DNA of 64,000 nt. It comes from Vibrio sp. CK2-1 (GTDB lineage Bacteria; Pseudomonadota; Gammaproteobacteria; Enterobacterales; Vibrionaceae). Below the pieces are notes generated by a model that ran no database searches, was not told where the DNA came from, and saw only the letters and a list, made by a program, of their open reading frames with translations. Numbering within the stretch: position 1 is the stretch's first letter; every line of letters begins with the position of its first letter. A program made the position numbers and the translations under genes. Shown here piece after piece: positions 53,301 through 61,997 of the stretch. The DNA is taken from contig NZ_JAKKCJ010000002.1 of assembly GCF_021726515.1 (NCBI RefSeq), positions 1 through 64,000 of the forward strand. The letters run 5' to 3'.

Positions 53301-53475
53301 TGCTCACTGGATTGGCGATAAGCAACAGCCAGTGAAAATGAAATCGAGCGATGGGGTGAATATCAACGATATCGGCTTGATTGATCCAACCCGTGAAGGG
53401 AAAGGCGTGGTACTTGATTGGGTAGTGGGTTCTGCCGCTCGTCAGGCGCTACCGGGTAAGATTAAGCTGTCTTAA
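50389..53475 (+). CDS. ttrA: Tetrathionate reductase catalytic subunit TtrA
   Basis: This 1028-aa molybdopterin enzyme of the DMSO reductase superfamily reduces tetrathionate to thiosulfate in the periplasm. The Tat signal KRRKFIKSGLAVGGG is at residues 4-18, and the [4Fe-4S] cysteines are C78, C81 and C85 in CLGCWTLCGV plus one in STACARGNAM. It completes ttrBCA; a terminator follows at 53510. Anaerobic use of tetrathionate as an electron acceptor is therefore predicted. Confidence 0.95.
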   Translation: MDNKRRKFIKSGLAVGGGVAFAAGYSSTAAHTAKGIVEGTAGEKTKHIHFGNSLDPEYQVKNGNLIANPKQRVVPSMCLGCWTLCGVRVRVDNETDEILRISGNPYHPLSSEQKIPFETPVKDAYLSLTGEAGIEGRSTACARGNAMMDARTSPYRITQPLKRVGKRGEGKWEPISYEQLLKEVVEGGDLFGEGHVDGLKAIRDIKTPVDPNNPEYGPLANQLLMTNASNEGRDDIIKRFAFNSFGTRNFGHHGSYCGYAFRAGSGAFMNDLDGFSHMKPDFEHAEFALFIGTAPAQAGNPFKRQARQLANARTRGNFEYTVVTPTLQMSTSLATGNNNHWLAIKSGTDSALVLAIIQWMISNDKYDKNFLVQPSAAAMKKAGNAHWCNATHLVIVEQGHEREGSFLRASDLGLAFSGDKLSDGDAYVILDQATGELTLHTQDKPAQLYVDQKVNTPNGEIAVRSSMQQLKQAAFEYSIDEFAELCGIPANEITQLAAKLHKHGSKSVVDTHGGNMHSNGFYNAFSIVMLNAMLGNINKKGGMKAKAGGYPTSAAGPRYDFTKFDGMVAPKGVFLSRSKFPYQKTTEYKRRVEAGESPYPTRAPWYPISAPLLTEHLSAAIDGYPYRLKAWINHMANPLYGVPGLTTLLRDKLCDPKELPLIVSVDAFINETTAISDYIVPDTVTYESWGMAGPWHDVPTKAVTARWPIVEARTEKTADGREICLETFLIDMAKSMKLGGFGDNAIKDAQGNWHGIHNAADFYLRSAANLAYVAGGTPNASSEDIYFSGLERLLPDMQRVLSKDEFAKVAFIYARGGRFENATEAYKGDVMKYQWQKPVAIWNEKLGTSRNTMSGELYSGCPTWYPQKLADGTPMDEMYAKSEWPFTLTNFKSNIHSAVSNLSPRLNSIKGNNPVYIHLEDAKQYGVQTGDQFTVETPTHSIKVTAMLVDGIHRGVLGFEHGFGHTELGERAHWIGDKQQPVKMKSSDGVNINDIGLIDPTREGKGVVLDWVVGSAARQALPGKIKLS

Positions 53476-53509
53476 TTGAAAGTATCTTATAGTTAATAAT
53501 CTAGAACGA

Positions 53510-53545
53510 AAAACGGACGCTCATTAATTTGAACGTCCGTTTTTT
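53510..53545. terminator. Bidirectional terminator, ttrA / yigM
   Basis: The stem AAAACGGACG / CGTCCGTTTT with a following T run lies 35 bp after ttrA and 34 bp beyond the 3' end of convergent yigM. Confidence 0.87.
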
Positions 53546-53578
53546 ATTGGGGCAATATTTTCGTTTTTCGTTTACAGG

Positions 53579-54451
53579 CTACACGCTATAAGCCATCGCT
53601 TTACGTTTCACCCAAGTTTCATTTACCCATAGCGACAACATAATTACTGCGCCACCTAGTAATAAACGGGTTAAATCCACATCGCGATTCCAAATCAAAA
53701 TGTTGACGATTAATCCTGCCGGCACCAGTGCATTATTCATTACCGCTAGTGCGCCAGCATTCACTAAACAAGCACCTTTATTCCACAAGAAATAGCCTAG
53801 TCCAGAAGCAATCAAACCTAAGTAGGTCAAGATTCCCCATTGCAGGTTGGTGGTTGGTAGTTTGTCGCTATTGCCCATTAAAGCAAAAGCGATAGAAGCG
53901 ACGACAAATGCGCCAATATAGAAGTATCCAAACACTGTGCGTTGAGAGATTTCGACTTTGTTTTGCTCCATTACATGCTTATAGCCAACTTGGCCTAGGG
54001 CAAAACAAATATTGGCACCTTGTACCACTAAGAAACCATTGAGGAAGTTTTCATTGATGCCCGCAAATTTAATAATCGCAGCACCGGCAACAGCAATCAC
54101 CGCAGTTAACAAATACCAAGGTGAGAAGCGACCTTTTAGAAGATCATAAATCAGCGTCACATAGATAGGTGTAAAGACGGTGAATAGCAATACTTCCGGC
54201 ACGGAAAGCAACAGAAACGATTGATAATAAAAGCAGTACATCAAACCAAGTTGGATGCCGCCAATCGCCATTAATTTACCGATTAACTTAGCTGGAATAT
54301 CTTTAAATTTAAGGAAAGGAAGAAAGACTAGGCCTGCTAGGGCAATACGCATCCAAACAGAAAACCAAGCATCAACTTGACCGGCAAGATAGACGCCGAT
54401 CAAGCTAAATGAAAACGCCCACAGAAGAGTGACCGCAGAAAGATAGAACAT
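53579..54451 (-). CDS. yigM: Biotin transporter YigM (EamA/DMT family)
   Basis: This 290-aa ten-helix inner-membrane transporter matches remembered E. coli YigM in TLLWAFSFSLIGVYLAGQVD, VLLFTVFTPIYVTLIYD and LGLIASGLGYFLWNKGA. YigM takes up biotin. Upstream lies a perfect 10-bp inverted repeat AATGTAAACT-N15-AGTTTACATT with the spacing and GTAAAC core of a BirA operator, which supports a biotin role and repression when biotin is ample. Other EamA substrates cannot be excluded by sequence alone. Confidence 0.85.
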   Translation of the reverse strand: MFYLSAVTLLWAFSFSLIGVYLAGQVDAWFSVWMRIALAGLVFLPFLKFKDIPAKLIGKLMAIGGIQLGLMYCFYYQSFLLLSVPEVLLFTVFTPIYVTLIYDLLKGRFSPWYLLTAVIAVAGAAIIKFAGINENFLNGFLVVQGANICFALGQVGYKHVMEQNKVEISQRTVFGYFYIGAFVVASIAFALMGNSDKLPTTNLQWGILTYLGLIASGLGYFLWNKGACLVNAGALAVMNNALVPAGLIVNILIWNRDVDLTRLLLGGAVIMLSLWVNETWVKRKAMAYSV

Positions 54452-54470
54452 AACTCACCAATTCAAATTA

Positions 54471-54505
54471 AATGTAAACTAAAAAATATTTCTGGAGTTT
54501 ACATT
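54471..54505. promoter_or_regulatory. BirA-type operator of yigM
   Basis: AATGTAAACT (54471-54480) and AGTTTACATT (54496-54505) are perfectly inverted around 15 bp, 20 bp upstream of the yigM ATG. GammaproteobacteriaI BirA boxes share the GTAAAC...GTTTAC core and 15-16 bp spacing. Confidence 0.8.
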
Positions 54506-54524
54506 AATTCAAATTGAAAACACA

Positions 54525-54950
54525 TTAGTCTTCTAAAGGTACGATCAGCATATCGACAGAAGTATCGTTAATCAGCTGGCGAGACGTCGAAAGTAGCTTG
54601 CTCCAAAAATCCTTATGGTGACCACACAACACTAAATCGACATGTTGCTGTTCAATCGCATGAGAAATTTCATTACATAAATCACCGCTAGAGACGATGG
54701 TTTCAGTAATGGGGAAATCAATGCTCTCCACTAAGGTTTTAATTTTTTTCTGTGCTGCCTCAAGCATGGCATTTTGCGTTTCAGCAAAGTTGATTTCCAT
54801 GAAGCCGGTATACATGTCAGTGAAATTGACATCAATATGAATCAGCGACAATTTAGCGTCACAGACTTTGGCTAATGCGGCGGCTTTATTGACGAGAATA
54901 ACGCTGTCATCAGATAGGTCTACCGCTACAAGAATATGTTTGTACGTCAT
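54525..54950 (-). CDS. uspA: Universal stress protein A
   Basis: This 141-aa UspA-family cytosolic protein begins MTYKHILVAVDLSDDS and ends SVDMLIVPLED. The start is set at MTYKHI with GGAGAG 8-10 nt upstream; an upstream ATG would add 8 residues. The neighbouring ftnA and uspB genes match the Vibrio uspA-ferritin-uspB cluster. The family protects cells in stationary phase and stress. Confidence 0.93.
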   Translation of the reverse strand: MTYKHILVAVDLSDDSVILVNKAAALAKVCDAKLSLIHIDVNFTDMYTGFMEINFAETQNAMLEAAQKKIKTLVESIDFPITETIVSSGDLCNEISHAIEQQHVDLVLCGHHKDFWSKLLSTSRQLINDTSVDMLIVPLED

Positions 54951-55211
54951 AATGCGCTCTCCAATTATCATCATTTCAGGGCTTATCGATTAAGATTTTA
55001 AGCACTGAGTCTGTATTGAGACTATCATTAACATAGCGCAAAAAGTGTTGGTTATCTCTCACTATCTTTCACTATTTTAAGGTGGTAAATGACTTTCCAT
55101 TAATGCAATAAACAATTACTTTAGGTATAAAATTGATGCGGTCGAGCCTTTTGTTTAGGTGCCGTGTTATAATTTGTGGAGGTGTGTATCAAAATATTGA
55201 AGGAGTCACAA

Positions 55212-55742
55212 ATGCTGTCTAAAGCAATGGTTGAACAATTGAATGAGCAAATTAACCTAGAATTTTTCTCATCTAATCTATACTTACAGATGAGTGCTTG
55301 GTGTGAAGATAAAGGCTTCGAAGGTGCAGCAGAGTTTCTACGTACTCATGCAACTGAAGAAATGGAACACATGCAGCGTTTATTCACTTACGTGAGTGAA
55401 ACCGGTGGCTTACCAATTTTAGGTGCGATTGATGCACCAAAGCATAATTTTGATAGCCTAGGTGATGTGTTCCGTGAAACTTATGAACATGAGCAAATGA
55501 TCACTCAATGCATCAATAAATTGGCTCACTTAGCTTTTACTAGTCAAGACTACTCAACCTTTAACTTTTTGCAGTGGTACGTGGCAGAGCAACACGAAGA
55601 AGAGAAATTGTTTAAAGGGATTTTAGACAAGCTAGAGTTAGTTGGTGAAGATGGCAAAGCCTTGTTCTTCATTGATAAAGACCTAGCTGAATTAGCAAAA
55701 CAAGGTTCATCATCTGTGATGGCAGGTTCTACGACCGTTTAA
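55212..55742 (+). CDS. ftnA: Non-haem ferritin FtnA
   Basis: This 176-aa four-helix iron-storage protein has ferroxidase residues in [20 protein letters not shown] and [12 protein letters not shown], and EQHEEEKLF in helix D. AAGGAG lies 7 nt before ATG 55212; the frame extends 12 codons upstream without support. It stores ferric iron as a 24-mer. It is divergent from uspA and precedes uspB. Confidence 0.95.
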   Translation: MLSKAMVEQLNEQINLEFFSSNLYLQMSAWCEDKGFEGAAEFLRTHATEEMEHMQRLFTYVSETGGLPILGAIDAPKHNFDSLGDVFRETYEHEQMITQCINKLAHLAFTSQDYSTFNFLQWYVAEQHEEEKLFKGILDKLELVGEDGKALFFIDKDLAELAKQGSSSVMAGSTTV

Positions 55743-55823
55743 TCGATCGCGAAAAGCCAAGGCAACATAACTGTTGTTGAGATTGTCTTTTCCTCCTGTC
55801 ATTTATGATGTTTGGAGGGAAAG

Positions 55824-56147
55824 ATGATCAGTGCAGATATACTATTAACCGCGTTATCCATTGTTACCCTTATTAATTTAGTGCGTTATATCACCGCACT
55901 CCGCTCACTCATTTTTATTATGAGAGAAGCGCATCCTCTTCTTTACCAGCAAGTCGATGGCCGAGGCTTTTTTAGCACTCACGGCAATATGACCAAACAA
56001 GTTCGTCTCTATCACTATCTGAAAGGTAAAGAGTATCTTCATCATCACGAAGAAGTCTTTATTAATAAATGCAGTAAAGTTCGCGAACTGTTCGTGTTAA
56101 CTTCCGGATTAGCTGGGCTCACTTTGTTGATGGCATTTGTGGTTTAG
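55824..56147 (+). CDS. uspB: Universal stress protein B
   Basis: This 107-aa small membrane protein has a hydrophobic helix at each end ([18 protein letters not shown] and [19 protein letters not shown]) and the central [19 protein letters not shown] then VRLYHYL motif of UspB. GGAGG lies 5 nt before ATG 55824. In E. coli uspB is needed for ethanol tolerance in stationary phase. Confidence 0.93.
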   Translation: MISADILLTALSIVTLINLVRYITALRSLIFIMREAHPLLYQQVDGRGFFSTHGNMTKQVRLYHYLKGKEYLHHHEEVFINKCSKVRELFVLTSGLAGLTLLMAFVV

Positions 56148-56195
56148 CTTCACTGTATTGGTTAATATTTCTGCTGAACAAATGATGTGACATTG

Positions 56196-56233
56196 AAAGG
56201 ATGTGCGTTAAAATCGCGCGTCCTTTTATTTTG
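56196..56233 (+). terminator. Terminator after uspB
   Basis: The stem AAAGGATGTGCG / CGCGCGTCCTTT (with G-U pairs) is followed by TTATTTT. A second hairpin TTGCCTA / TAGGCAA (56231-56250) lies just before yhiN. Confidence 0.75.
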
Positions 56234-56270
56234 CCTATTGTTTTAGGCAAGCAGAGCAAGAGAAGTAGTT

Positions 56271-57458
56271 ATGAGTACTCATTATGATGTGGTGATTATC
56301 GGTGCTGGTGCCGCGGGCTTAATGTGCGCAGCGGAAGCCGGAAAACGAGGTCGCACAACCTTAGTGATCGATCATGCGAAAAAACCAGGACGTAAAATTC
56401 TGATCTCTGGTGGCGGTCGTTGTAACTTCACTAACTACGATGTCAGTGCCAATAACTACCTCTGCCAAAATCCGCATTTTGTGAAATCGGCGCTATCGCA
56501 ATACACCAATTGGGATTTTATCAGCCTAGTGTCGAAATACGGCATTGAGTTTGAAGAGCGTGAACACGGACAATTATTTTGTGTCGATTCCGCTAAGCAA
56601 ATTGTTGATATGCTACTCAAGGAATGTGATTACCCAAATGTTTCACAGCGTTACCGTTGTGATATTCACGATATTGAAAAAACCGATAGCGGATTTCGCT
56701 TTAAAGCCAACAACGATGAAATCACTTGTGAATCATTAGTGGTGGCAACTGGCGGACTTTCGATGCCAAAACTCGGTGCCACCCCTTTTGGTTATAAAGT
56801 GGCAGAGCAATTTGGCTTGTCGGTGATCAATACTACCGCTGGGCTAGTACCATTTACCCTGCATAAAGAAGACAAAGAAGACTTTGCCGAGCTTTCTGGC
56901 ATTGCCATTCCGGCAGAAATTACCGCGCAAGATGGTACTGTCTTTAAAGAAGCGCTGCTGTTTACTCACCGTGGCCTATCTGGCCCATCGGTACTACAAA
57001 TTTCTTCATACTGGCACCCGGGTCAAACTGTCACCATCAACCTGATCCCAGAGACCGATGTTTTAGAACTATTAACCCAATCTCGTGAAAAACATCCCAA
57101 CCAAAGTTTGAAAAACACCTTAGCTAAAGTACTGCCGAAGCGTTTAGTTGAAGTTCTAATTGAGCGAAAAATGCTGCAAGACAAACCTCTTAAGCAATTT
57201 AACCAAAACCAATTGCAAGCCATCGATCAGCAACTACAAAACTGGCAAGTTCTACCAAACGGCACCGAAGGTTATCGCACCGCAGAAGTCACACTAGGCG
57301 GCGTTGATACCAAACACCTGTCATCAAAAACCATGCAATGCAATAGCGTTGAAGGTTTGTACTTTATCGGTGAAGTGATGGACGTAAGTGGCTGGCTCGG
57401 GGGCTATAATTTCCAGTGGGCATGGGCCTCTGGTTTTGTGGCTGGGCAGTGGGTGTAG
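56271..57458 (+). CDS. yhiN: YhiN-family flavoprotein
   Basis: This 395-aa NAD(P)/FAD-dependent oxidoreductase belongs to the HI0933/YhiN (BaiN-like) family. It shows the dinucleotide-binding loop IIGAGAAGLMCAAEAGKRG near residue 9, GRKILISGGGRCNFTN at about 41-56, and the C-terminal LYFIGEVMDVSGWLGGYNFQ then WAWASG signature. The physiological reaction is not established. A terminator separates it from uspB. Confidence 0.92.
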   Translation: MSTHYDVVIIGAGAAGLMCAAEAGKRGRTTLVIDHAKKPGRKILISGGGRCNFTNYDVSANNYLCQNPHFVKSALSQYTNWDFISLVSKYGIEFEEREHGQLFCVDSAKQIVDMLLKECDYPNVSQRYRCDIHDIEKTDSGFRFKANNDEITCESLVVATGGLSMPKLGATPFGYKVAEQFGLSVINTTAGLVPFTLHKEDKEDFAELSGIAIPAEITAQDGTVFKEALLFTHRGLSGPSVLQISSYWHPGQTVTINLIPETDVLELLTQSREKHPNQSLKNTLAKVLPKRLVEVLIERKMLQDKPLKQFNQNQLQAIDQQLQNWQVLPNGTEGYRTAEVTLGGVDTKHLSSKTMQCNSVEGLYFIGEVMDVSGWLGGYNFQWAWASGFVAGQWV

Positions 57459-57630
57459 GTGTTTAATCAAACAACTTCAAGAGCCTCCAGGTTCACATTT
57501 TGGATGACAAAGAAATTGAATTGCTTCAAGTAAGAGAAAACATATCTATACACTACTGGTTGAGGGGTTAGTAGCGCATTTCCCTGTCATCTTAAGGGCG
57601 TCAATATAAAGAATAGATGGAGAGGGTGTA

Positions 57631-58683
57631 ATGAGCAAAGATTTCCCAGTAGAACAGAACCCACTACTTAACAATATTCGTGAGTTGCTTAATCAAGGCC
57701 GCAAACAAGCGGTTCAGGCAGTCAACACCGCTATGGTACAGACCTATTGGGAGATTGGTCGTTTGATCGTCGAAGATGAGCAGCAAGGTGAGGCTCGTGC
57801 TGAATACGGTAAAGCGGTATTAAAAACACTTTCCACATCACTGGCGGCAGAGTTTGGTAAGGGTTTTTCAGTTCGTAACCTACGAAATATGAGACGCTTC
57901 TTTCAATGTTTTCCAAATCGGCAGACACTGTCTGCCAAATTAAGTTGGTCACATTATAGTAAGCTCATCACCATTGAAAATGACCAAGCACGCCTTTGGT
58001 ATCTTAAAGAATCTGTAGAGCAAAATTGGAGTGTTCGAGCACTCGAGCGGCAAGTGGGTAGTCTTTACTACGAACGTTTATTAGCAACGCAATCAGGCAG
58101 GCACGATATAAAACCAGTGCTTGATGAAGCCCACCAAAAAACAGCAGAGTTAGCGGTAAGCCCTAAAGACTATTTACGTGACCCGTACATTTTAGACTTT
58201 CTAGGTCTACCAAGTGAGGGGTTGCAAGAAAGCGAGCTTGAACAAGCCCTCATTGATAACCTCCAAAAATTCTTACTGGAACTCGGTAAAGGGTTTGCCT
58301 TTGTTGAGCGTCAGCAGCGTATTAGTACCGATGATGGTGACTATTACATTGATCTGGTGTTTTACAATTTCCATCTGAAATGCTTCCTGTTAATTGATCT
58401 GAAAATGCACAAATTAACTCATCAAGATGTTGGGCAAATGGATATGTACGTGCGCATGTATGAAGAGAAAAGACGTAGACAAGATGACAACCCAACCATA
58501 GGTTTAATTTTGTGTACCGAAAGCAATCATACTGTCGCTAAATACTCAGTATTAAACGATAGTGAACATTTGTTTGCCTCTAAGTACATGATGGAACTAC
58601 CAAGTGAAGAAGAGTTACGGGAGCAGCTTGAAAAAGAACGTCAGCATTTGCTCGATCAAAACCAAAATCGTTCAAAGCCATAG
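57631..58683 (+). CDS. YhcG-type DUF1016 protein with PDDEXK nuclease domain
   Basis: This 350-aa protein has an N-terminal DUF1016 region (AVNTAMVQTYWEIGRLIVED, SVRNLRNMRRFFQCFP, LSWSHYSKLI). The C-terminal nuclease-like domain shows DYYIDLVFYNFHLKCFLLID followed by LK. Such proteins are common in mobile and restriction-modification or defence islands, but their function is poorly known. Here it stands alone between yhiN and norW, likely an acquired gene. AGAGGGTGTA precedes the ATG. Confidence 0.88.
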   Translation: MSKDFPVEQNPLLNNIRELLNQGRKQAVQAVNTAMVQTYWEIGRLIVEDEQQGEARAEYGKAVLKTLSTSLAAEFGKGFSVRNLRNMRRFFQCFPNRQTLSAKLSWSHYSKLITIENDQARLWYLKESVEQNWSVRALERQVGSLYYERLLATQSGRHDIKPVLDEAHQKTAELAVSPKDYLRDPYILDFLGLPSEGLQESELEQALIDNLQKFLLELGKGFAFVERQQRISTDDGDYYIDLVFYNFHLKCFLLIDLKMHKLTHQDVGQMDMYVRMYEEKRRRQDDNPTIGLILCTESNHTVAKYSVLNDSEHLFASKYMMELPSEEELREQLEKERQHLLDQNQNRSKP

Positions 58684-58998
58684 TCGCTAAAGGTAGTAAT
58701 CATTCAAGCAATAAGGGGTAGGATAGATTCAGCCCTGATATTTCCGAACGATGTGAATACGATACAACATAAATTGACTGCTTATGCTGTATCGCGATAG
58801 TAAAAAAATACTTACTTGGTTGTTATTTGATAATACTCACAAGCTAGCTCATGGTGGAGTGGGGAGGATTCGAGTTCGCACTCTCTTGGCTTATGCAGCG
58901 TTCGGCGGCTCACCATGTTCACTGACCATTTAGCCCATGATGTTTGCAGTTCATTGATATAATGATTTATCAGTTTCATATCTCCTCCCTCGCTCTAC
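58684..58998. other. Intergenic region after the YhcG gene
   Basis: These 315 bp hold no supported gene. Bases 58852-58914, read on the - strand, look like a shortened and degenerate tRNA: GGTGAGCCGCCGAACGC at one end and ACTCGAATCCTCCCCACTCC then ACCA at the other, about 63 nt. Its class cannot be fixed; tRNA-Ser is a guess. It could be the remnant of an integration site. Confidence 0.35.
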
Positions 58999-60174
58999 CT
59001 ACACTAATGCTGGTAATGTTTTGAGCATTTTCAACGCATTACTCATGTGGTTTTGTGTGGTGACAAAGCCCACTAGTTCATCATTGTCATCAAATGCACG
59101 GGCGGTGATGCCTTCCTGATCTAATTCAATCGACCACTTTGGTACGGATTGACCAGTTTGCCCGGCTAATTGAATAGGCAAATTAGGCGTTTTTACTTTT
59201 ATCAGCATGGCCGGCAATTTTAACGTTGCGGCTGGGCCTGCTGTTTGTAATAAGCTATTGGATTGTAATAAGACTTTAGCTAATACGTTGGCGCTTAATA
59301 AGGTTGGCTGTAGATATGAGAGGACTTTGTTCTCAATTTGAGCACAATCACCAAGTGCATAGATATTAGAATCAGATGTTTGTAATTGACGATTGACTAC
59401 GATGCCTTTATCTACCGTTAAACCAGTCTGTTGTGCTAGTTGGATATTGGGCTTGAGTCCTGAAGCTGAAATAACACTATCGACAAGAAATTGTTCACCA
59501 GAATTGAGAATAACCTCTATGCCAAACTCCGTTTGTTCGAGTGCTTGCACGGTATTATTTAAATGTAACTTCACGCCACCTTGGATTAACTTTTTCTGTA
59601 ACGGCGCAGAAATAGCGTCTGGTAACATGGTTTGCATGACGCTGTCGCAAGGGTCAACAACCGACACGGTTTTACCTGATGTTGAAAGATCCATCGCCAG
59701 TTCAGTGCCAATTAAGCCCGCACCAATAATGAGTACATGCTCTGCTTGGTCCAGTTTATGCTGCGCTGCTTGATACTCGATACGGCTATTGAGTGTTATC
59801 ACCTCTTTAACCGCTGAGCCATTCATCGCTGGAATGAAAGTTGAAGCGCCGGTCGCCAAGACCAGTTTGGAATAGCTAAGCACATCCCCTTTGGTTGTTG
59901 TTACGTTTTGTGCATGGCGATCAATCGTTTCCACTTTGGTTTGGGTATAGATTGTGATCTCATTATCTTGAGCGAAGCTATTTGCAGCTTGGCGGATAAG
60001 CGCATCGGCATTGTGTTTGTTGGTAAATACATGACTAAGATCGGGCTTATTGTAGTCATGCCCATCATCAGCGGTAATCACTGTAATTGGGGTTTGTTTA
60101 TCTGAACGGCGTAATGCCTTCACTAATTGATAGGCAGCGAAACCACTGCCTATGATCATAATTGGATTACTCAT
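58999..60174 (-). CDS. norW: Flavorubredoxin reductase NorW
   Basis: This 391-aa FAD/NADH oxidoreductase reduces the rubredoxin domain of NorV. The FAD loop is IIGSGFAAYQLVKAL (residues 6-20), the NAD-binding loop IIGAGLIGTELAMDL is near 149-163, and YALGDCAQIEN is near 272. Its ATG overlaps the norV stop (TAATG read on the - strand), so the two are translationally coupled. Confidence 0.95.
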   Translation of the reverse strand: MSNPIMIIGSGFAAYQLVKALRRSDKQTPITVITADDGHDYNKPDLSHVFTNKHNADALIRQAANSFAQDNEITIYTQTKVETIDRHAQNVTTTKGDVLSYSKLVLATGASTFIPAMNGSAVKEVITLNSRIEYQAAQHKLDQAEHVLIIGAGLIGTELAMDLSTSGKTVSVVDPCDSVMQTMLPDAISAPLQKKLIQGGVKLHLNNTVQALEQTEFGIEVILNSGEQFLVDSVISASGLKPNIQLAQQTGLTVDKGIVVNRQLQTSDSNIYALGDCAQIENKVLSYLQPTLLSANVLAKVLLQSNSLLQTAGPAATLKLPAMLIKVKTPNLPIQLAGQTGQSVPKWSIELDQEGITARAFDDNDELVGFVTTQNHMSNALKMLKTLPALV

Positions 60175-61760
60175 TACGCCACCTGAGATTGGTTATCTTT
60201 GTCGATATTGTTGCCTAATGTGCTGGCGCAAGGTTCAAACACTTCTTTACCAATACCACATTCAGGGCATAAGAAGTCTTCAGGTACTTGTCCCCAAGCG
60301 GTTCCAGGTTCAACGCCTTGGTTGGGCTCACCGAGTTCAGGCTCATAGATCCATTGGCAAACGGTGCATAACATCGCTTGCTGATCTTCGGCTGACGAAT
60401 TTGTGCAATTCACTGACTCGACAGTAGTCGGTTCGATTGCAGGCTCATTTGTAGCTTCAATCACATTGGCAGCTTGAGTAGGATTAACCGGTTGAGCAAC
60501 CGCTTTATTTGTCATGATATTGGTGACGTTCTTAGGCGCAGAATGACTCACATTGGATAGATCATGCAGTGCCCATTCTTTTGCTATTTGACGGCCATAA
60601 TCACGACACTCTTTCATAGCTTTGCCATCAGGGCGCCATTTGGTTTTCTTGCTAATTGCGGTTTCAAAGCCACAGTCCATCAAGCGGGTGTGGATACGGT
60701 CAACTGCACCGCCATTCCAGCCATAGCTACCAAATGCCGCCGCTTTTTTATTCTTAAAGCGTAATCCTGTGATTTCTTCTAGCATGCCAGCGACTTTAGG
60801 CATCATGACGTTGTTCATGGTAGAAGAGCCAACCAAGATACCTTTTGAACGGAATACATTAGATAAGATTTCATTTTTATCGTGCAAAGAGACGTTAAAC
60901 ACTTTCACCGCCACATTCGGATCTACATCATTAATGCCTTGAGCAATAGCATCAGCCATCATGCGTGTGTTGTTCGACATTGAGTCATAAAATAAAGTGA
61001 TGCGATCTTCCTGATAGTTATCAGCCCACTCTAGGTATTGGTGAATAATTTGAGTTGGGTTATCGCGCCATACAATACCGTGAGCGGTTGCGATCATATC
61101 AACGGGTAGCTCTAGGCTAAGCACCTCTTTGATTTTAGAGGTCACTAATGGGCTAAATGGTGTCAGAATGTTGGCGTAATAACGTAAACATTGCTCATAA
61201 AGCTCAACCTGATCGACTTCATCATTAAATAGATGTTCATCACAGTAGTGCTGACCAAATGCATCGTTACTAAATAGCACGGCATCTCCGGTCATATAAG
61301 TCATCATGCTATCTGGCCAATGCAGCATTGGAGATTCGACAAATACAAGTGCTTTGCCATTGCCTAAATCGATGCTGTCTCCGGTTTTAACTACATTAAA
61401 GTTCCAATCAGGCTGGTGGTGGTGACCGGTAATCGAATCAACGGCATTCTCAGTACAATAAATTGGCGTGTTAGGGATTTTGGCTAATAGCGCGCCTAAA
61501 GCCCCGGCATGATCTTCTTCAGCATGGTTGATAACGATGTAGTCAATCTGGTTAAGATCAATTTCCATTTCTAAGTTTTGGACAAACTGCTGGCTAAAAC
61601 GATGATCGACGGTATCGATTAAAACGGTTTTTTCTTCTTTAATTAGGTAGCTGTTATAACTGGTGCCACGTGTGATTTTATATTCTGTACCATGGAAATT
61701 TTGTACTTCCCAATCACGTTGGCCAACCCAGTGGATATTATTTTTAACATGAATAGACAT
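60174..61760 (-). CDS. norV: Anaerobic nitric oxide reductase flavorubredoxin NorV
   Basis: This 528-aa diiron flavoprotein reduces NO to N2O in the cytosol. The metallo-beta-lactamase-like part has [15 protein letters not shown] near residue 78-92, the flavodoxin domain spans about 253-395 ([17 protein letters not shown]), and a C-terminal rubredoxin domain has CTVC and CPEC near 470-505. A Pro/Thr/Asn-rich linker of about 60 residues joins the last two. It is transcribed from a sigma-54 promoter at 61831 with NorR sites further upstream. Confidence 0.96.
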   Translation of the reverse strand: MSIHVKNNIHWVGQRDWEVQNFHGTEYKITRGTSYNSYLIKEEKTVLIDTVDHRFSQQFVQNLEMEIDLNQIDYIVINHAEEDHAGALGALLAKIPNTPIYCTENAVDSITGHHHQPDWNFNVVKTGDSIDLGNGKALVFVESPMLHWPDSMMTYMTGDAVLFSNDAFGQHYCDEHLFNDEVDQVELYEQCLRYYANILTPFSPLVTSKIKEVLSLELPVDMIATAHGIVWRDNPTQIIHQYLEWADNYQEDRITLFYDSMSNNTRMMADAIAQGINDVDPNVAVKVFNVSLHDKNEILSNVFRSKGILVGSSTMNNVMMPKVAGMLEEITGLRFKNKKAAAFGSYGWNGGAVDRIHTRLMDCGFETAISKKTKWRPDGKAMKECRDYGRQIAKEWALHDLSNVSHSAPKNVTNIMTNKAVAQPVNPTQAANVIEATNEPAIEPTTVESVNCTNSSAEDQQAMLCTVCQWIYEPELGEPNQGVEPGTAWGQVPEDFLCPECGIGKEVFEPCASTLGNNIDKDNQSQVA

Positions 61761-61830
61761 AAAACGACTCCTAAGTATGAATTCTAAATTTGGATAAAAA
61801 GTAAATGAATAAATTTCTTACTCATACTAA

Positions 61831-61846
61831 TGCAGCATGCGTGCCA
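61831..61846 (-). promoter_or_regulatory. Sigma-54 promoter of norVW
   Basis: Read on the - strand, TGGCACGCATGCTGCA fits the -24/-12 consensus TGGCACG-N4-TTGCA with one mismatch. It lies about 71 bp before the norV ATG. NorR-type sites 55-125 bp upstream provide the enhancer that sigma-54 promoters require. Confidence 0.85.
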
Positions 61847-61899
61847 ACTTTTAAATGCATTACTTTTCAAGTGTTTATGTTTTTAAGGTTGTTTTCATT

Positions 61900-61955
61900 G
61901 TCATAATGACAGTATTTGTTTTGTGTCAAAAAGACATTTTATGTGTCATATTGAC
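61900..61955. promoter_or_regulatory. Three NorR binding sites
   Basis: GTCATAATGAC (61900-61910), GTCAAAAAGAC (61925-61935) and GTCATATTGAC (61945-61955) fit the GTCA-N3-TGAC form of NorR sites, the middle one with one mismatch. Three such sites upstream of norVW are required in E. coli. They lie before the chosen norR start. Confidence 0.85.
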
Positions 61956-61997
61956 ATGGCGATTAAAGAAAGTAAGAAAATTAAAGAGAGCAGGCAA

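Noticed and set aside
57495..57575. Short open stretch reading HILDDKEIELLQVREN
   Set aside because: At about 26 codons with no start or ribosome site, it may be a gene fragment but cannot be supported.
57585..57612. attC-like right end CTTAAGGGCGTCAATA before the YhcG gene
   Set aside because: There is no matching left half and the core GTT is altered, so it does not qualify as an attC site.
61923..61997. 25-codon extension of NorR from a GTG
   Set aside because: It would be translated through two NorR binding sites and does not align with the E. coli N-terminus.
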